NCBI GenBank assembly: GCA_028281495.1
Contig: JANQJU010000098.1
Location: forward strand, 247,270 to 311,269
Direction of reading: 5' to 3'
DNA from: SAR324 cluster bacterium
Lineage (GTDB): Bacteria > SAR324 > NAC60-12
Length of the DNA stretch: 64,000 nucleotides
The translations under genes were made by a program, and so were the position numbers. Shown here one piece after another: positions 61,938 through 64,000 of this stretch. Within the stretch, counting starts at the first letter, position 1. Each line of letters starts with the position of its first letter. Below the pieces are notes generated by a model. That model was given only the letters and a program-made list of their open reading frames with translations, had not been told where the DNA came from and did no database searches.

Positions 61938-64000
61938 TTAGCGCAGTTTTCGTTTCAGCCAGCTTTCTAAAAACTGGGAGGTGAGTTGGAGATGTTCTTC
62001 TTCGATGCGCACCAAGCCAAAGTGTTCCAGACTGGTGAGGGCGTCTTCAGCTTCGGGAGGAATCTCGGATTCATGCAGGGAAAGTTCCGGTTGTTGGCGG
62101 ATCTGAGTGAGGATGTGTTGTTCGTCTTTCCGCAGCATGCTCCAGATGGCTTCTTCAAAGTAGTTGCCAATCTCATTTTTGCGGAAGCTGCGTTGGAGAT
62201 CTTGGGCGGTCTCTTCCACTCGTTCCAACGAGATGTGTTTCAAGGTTCCGGAATCGCAAGCATGGCTGGCAAACAACCGAGTGATCAGCGGGTGACCCCC
62301 ACAATAAAAGAATACCCGGCGAGCAGCGTCGGGATCCCAATGGATGTCCTTCCACATCCCGATGTTGTGGAGCAGGGATTCGCTTTCATCGGGAAGCAAG
62401 AAACCCAGATGCACCTCATGAAAGGACTGAAACATGGGATTTTCACCCACCTCCGCCTGCAACTGGTTGTGTCGGTTGATTTCAGGACGATAGGCCACTG
62501 CCAGTACACTCAAACAGCGTTCACCTTGCGCCATCCCCCGGAGGAGTTTGAACAGGCGCAGGTACTCCCGCAAAGTGGTGGCATTGGCTTGAATTTCACG
62601 CCGAGGGAGGAGTTGGTCCACTTCATCAAAAATGAGCAAAAACGGGATTCGTGAACCGCGCGCCATCCATCGTTGATACAAGGCCAGCACATGGGTACGA
62701 AATTGAGTGGCATCGGGGGCGTTGGGGAGTCGCGGCAATCGCGAGATTCCGTAGCGTTTGCACTCCTCCTGCAACTGTTTCAGGATTTCTGCAAAATACA
62801 CCTCAGCATCAGGAGAAAACGCTTGGCAATCGATAAACACTGTGGGACTGGCCGCAAATCGCTGACGGATTTGGTTGATTAACGAGGTTTTTCCGATTTT
62901 GCGTAGCGCAAACAATCCCACATGTTGCCCTTGAGCCAGCATCCGAGCGAGATCGGTCAACAACGCCTCCCGTCCATAAAACCAGTTGGGGTCGTCAATG
63001 GGTTTGGCTTCTATATACGGATCGGTCCGGGTGAGATACGGCTCCTCCAATTCCCGTAGACGTTCGGCACATTGACCAGAAGCAATTGCTTTTTCCAACA
63101 TCCGGGAAAGCAAGGGGATGATTTCTCCACCCAATTGTTTTTTCCATTGTTGTAAGGTGGCTTGTGAGGGGGGTTGCTCCGCATAAACCAGATACAGCCG
63201 AAACGAAGACGATGATGTTTGACGATGCTGGTACAAAACCTCCGGAGGATCAGAAGGGTCCGTAGGAAGCATATCCCACAACCAGAGCCAACGCATGCGA
63301 GGTTCTTCGTTGGTGGACAAACGCAAGCTGTGCGGAGATAAAAAATCGTGTGTGAATTCAGCCTGTTTGAAAAAACGTTTGGCAATTTCCAAAGGGTCGG
63401 TTTTGCGGCGATACAGAAACCACATGCTTATGAGGATTCCCATCACCCCTAACAACCCAAAGCTACCCCACATCAGTTGGTCTTGTCCCCCCGTCAACCA
63501 CCACAATAGCAAGGGCTTGGGCTCAATTTCGGGTTGGGGGGTTGCCCAGGCTTGGGCAGCATCAGGGCGTTTGAGCACATCCCGATACAATTCCAGGGGG
63601 TAGGGCGAACGCCATTCGTTGTTAAAACGGATGGCAGCGTATTCATCGCCTTGTAAGGAAGCATGGTAGTAGAGCTTTTGAGGGTGGTAAACCAACCATT
63701 CGTTTCCGCGCAGGGCAACCAGAGTCATTTTAGAACCTTGTACAGGAAAGCCCCATAACTTGACGGTGTTATCGTCACTGGCGGAGGCGAGTATTTTTCC
63801 ATCGGGGCTAAAGTCCACGGACAAAACATCAGAGGCATGTTCGTCGAGGGTGTTGAGTAGTTTTCCGTCTTGGACGTTCCAGAGTTTGACGGTGTTATCG
63901 GAACTGGCGGAGGCGAGTATTTTTCCATCGGGGCTAAAGTCCACGGACCAGACTGTCGAGGCATGTTCGTCGAGGGTGTTGAGTAGTTTTCCGTCTTGGA
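61938..64000 (-). CDS. WD40-transmembrane-STAND ATPase protein (5' partial)
   Basis: The frame is open to the right edge, so the N-terminus lies outside; the GTG at 63944 is only an internal valine. At least 686 codons are visible. The order is: WD40 repeats (63760-64000 and beyond), a linker, a membrane segment (MWGSFGLLGVMGILISMWFLY) followed by a basic RRK, a helical region, then an AAA/STAND ATPase with Walker A-like FALRKIGKTS and Walker B LLIFDEVDQLLP, and a winged-helix-like C-terminus. The family resembles the ATPase of the TIR gene that follows 10 bases later. I infer a sensor (WD40) coupled to a signalling ATPase. Whether the WD40 part is cytoplasmic or outside is not decided. Confidence 0.85.
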   Translation of the reverse strand, partial: QDGKLLNTLDEHASTVWSVDFSPDGKILASASSDNTVKLWNVQDGKLLNTLDEHASDVLSVDFSPDGKILASASDDNTVKLWGFPVQGSKMTLVALRGNEWLVYHPQKLYYHASLQGDEYAAIRFNNEWRSPYPLELYRDVLKRPDAAQAWATPQPEIEPKPLLLWWLTGGQDQLMWGSFGLLGVMGILISMWFLYRRKTDPLEIAKRFFKQAEFTHDFLSPHSLRLSTNEEPRMRWLWLWDMLPTDPSDPPEVLYQHRQTSSSSFRLYLVYAEQPPSQATLQQWKKQLGGEIIPLLSRMLEKAIASGQCAERLRELEEPYLTRTDPYIEAKPIDDPNWFYGREALLTDLARMLAQGQHVGLFALRKIGKTSLINQIRQRFAASPTVFIDCQAFSPDAEVYFAEILKQLQEECKRYGISRLPRLPNAPDATQFRTHVLALYQRWMARGSRIPFLLIFDEVDQLLPRREIQANATTLREYLRLFKLLRGMAQGERCLSVLAVAYRPEINRHNQLQAEVGENPMFQSFHEVHLGFLLPDESESLLHNIGMWKDIHWDPDAARRVFFYCGGHPLITRLFASHACDSGTLKHISLERVEETAQDLQRSFRKNEIGNYFEEAIWSMLRKDEQHILTQIRQQPELSLHESEIPPEAEDALTSLEHFGLVRIEEEHLQLTSQFLESWLKRKLR
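63760..64000 (-). repeat. Near-identical 126-bp WD40 repeats at the right edge
   Basis: The 126-base unit (42 codons) beginning near 63760 recurs from about 63886 to the edge with only a few changes; VDFSPDGKILASAS and DNTVKLW are shared, with SS/SD and TVWS/DVLS variants. Such DNA-level identity shows recent amplification, as seen in WD40 sensors under diversifying copy-number change. More copies probably lie to the right of the window. Confidence 0.85.

Noticed and set aside
1..64000. tRNA, rRNA, insertion sequences or phage genes
   Set aside because: Scanned by eye on both strands; no tRNA-like cloverleaf, rRNA stretch, transposase or phage structural gene was recognised. A covariance-model scan would be decisive for small RNAs.

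Overview
The window reads as one contig of a Gram-negative, proteobacteria-like chromosome. Evidence for this is the number of signal peptides, an outer-membrane beta-barrel, a LolA-like periplasmic protein, Tat and LPP20-type components, and a MltD-type murein hydrolase. The F1Fo operon starts with paired b' and b subunits and carries no a or c subunit genes, an arrangement known from deltaproteobacteria and relatives. A delta/SAR324-like lineage is my best guess, with low confidence. I saw no rRNA, tRNA, CRISPR array or intact insertion sequence.

Layout, left half. 1-3248: purine synthesis (purL, cut by the left edge, then purQ). 3559-10160: a complete high-affinity phosphate operon pstS-pstC-pstA-pstB-phoU, where PstC carries a propeller-like insert and PstA a coiled-coil insert. 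10307-15396: a tandem universal stress protein, a GNAT acetyltransferase, two PhoB-like response regulators and a PhoR-like kinase that probably control the pst operon. 15403-18086: a small unknown protein, an LPP20-type lipoprotein and a secreted caspase-like protein. 18522-27306: a defence island with a complete type I Wadjet system (jetABCD), a frameshifted helicase remnant, and an AAA ATPase-nuclease fusion directly downstream. 27343-30637: a minus-strand operon of a sigma-like factor, a zinc-finger anti-sigma-like membrane protein and an M48 metalloprotease.

Layout, right half. 31023-33374: a GAF-GAF-membrane-adaptor protein. 33439-39103: a minus-strand envelope transport operon (ABC ATPase, two TPR proteins, FtsX-like permease, LolA-like protein, outer-membrane barrel). 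It is divergent from a membrane-bound LytTR regulator at 39313, and phased direct repeats lie between them. 40371-45494: MltD-like transglycosylase, an output-less sensor protein, a RelA/SpoT-like (p)ppGpp synthetase, TatA and IspF. 45743-51696: the atp operon from b' to epsilon. 51853-57941: CutA, a STAS protein, RsmI, two peptide-transporter ATPases, a DUF945 protein and a DUF427 protein. 58294-59766: a SpoIIE-type phosphatase. 59879-64000: a second conflict-type cluster with an internally deleted AAA/nuclease remnant, an ATPase-TIR protein with a tripeptide-repeat linker, and a WD40-membrane-ATPase protein cut by the right edge.

Short tandem duplications recur at gene ends and between genes (39264, 52176, 54407, 57971) and inside two conflict genes (60740, 63760). 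This suggests frequent slippage. The least explained parts are the ATPase-nuclease beside Wadjet, the TIR/WD40 pair at the right end, and the sigma/anti-sigma/protease operon. Short-site coordinates were read by eye and may be off by a base or two.
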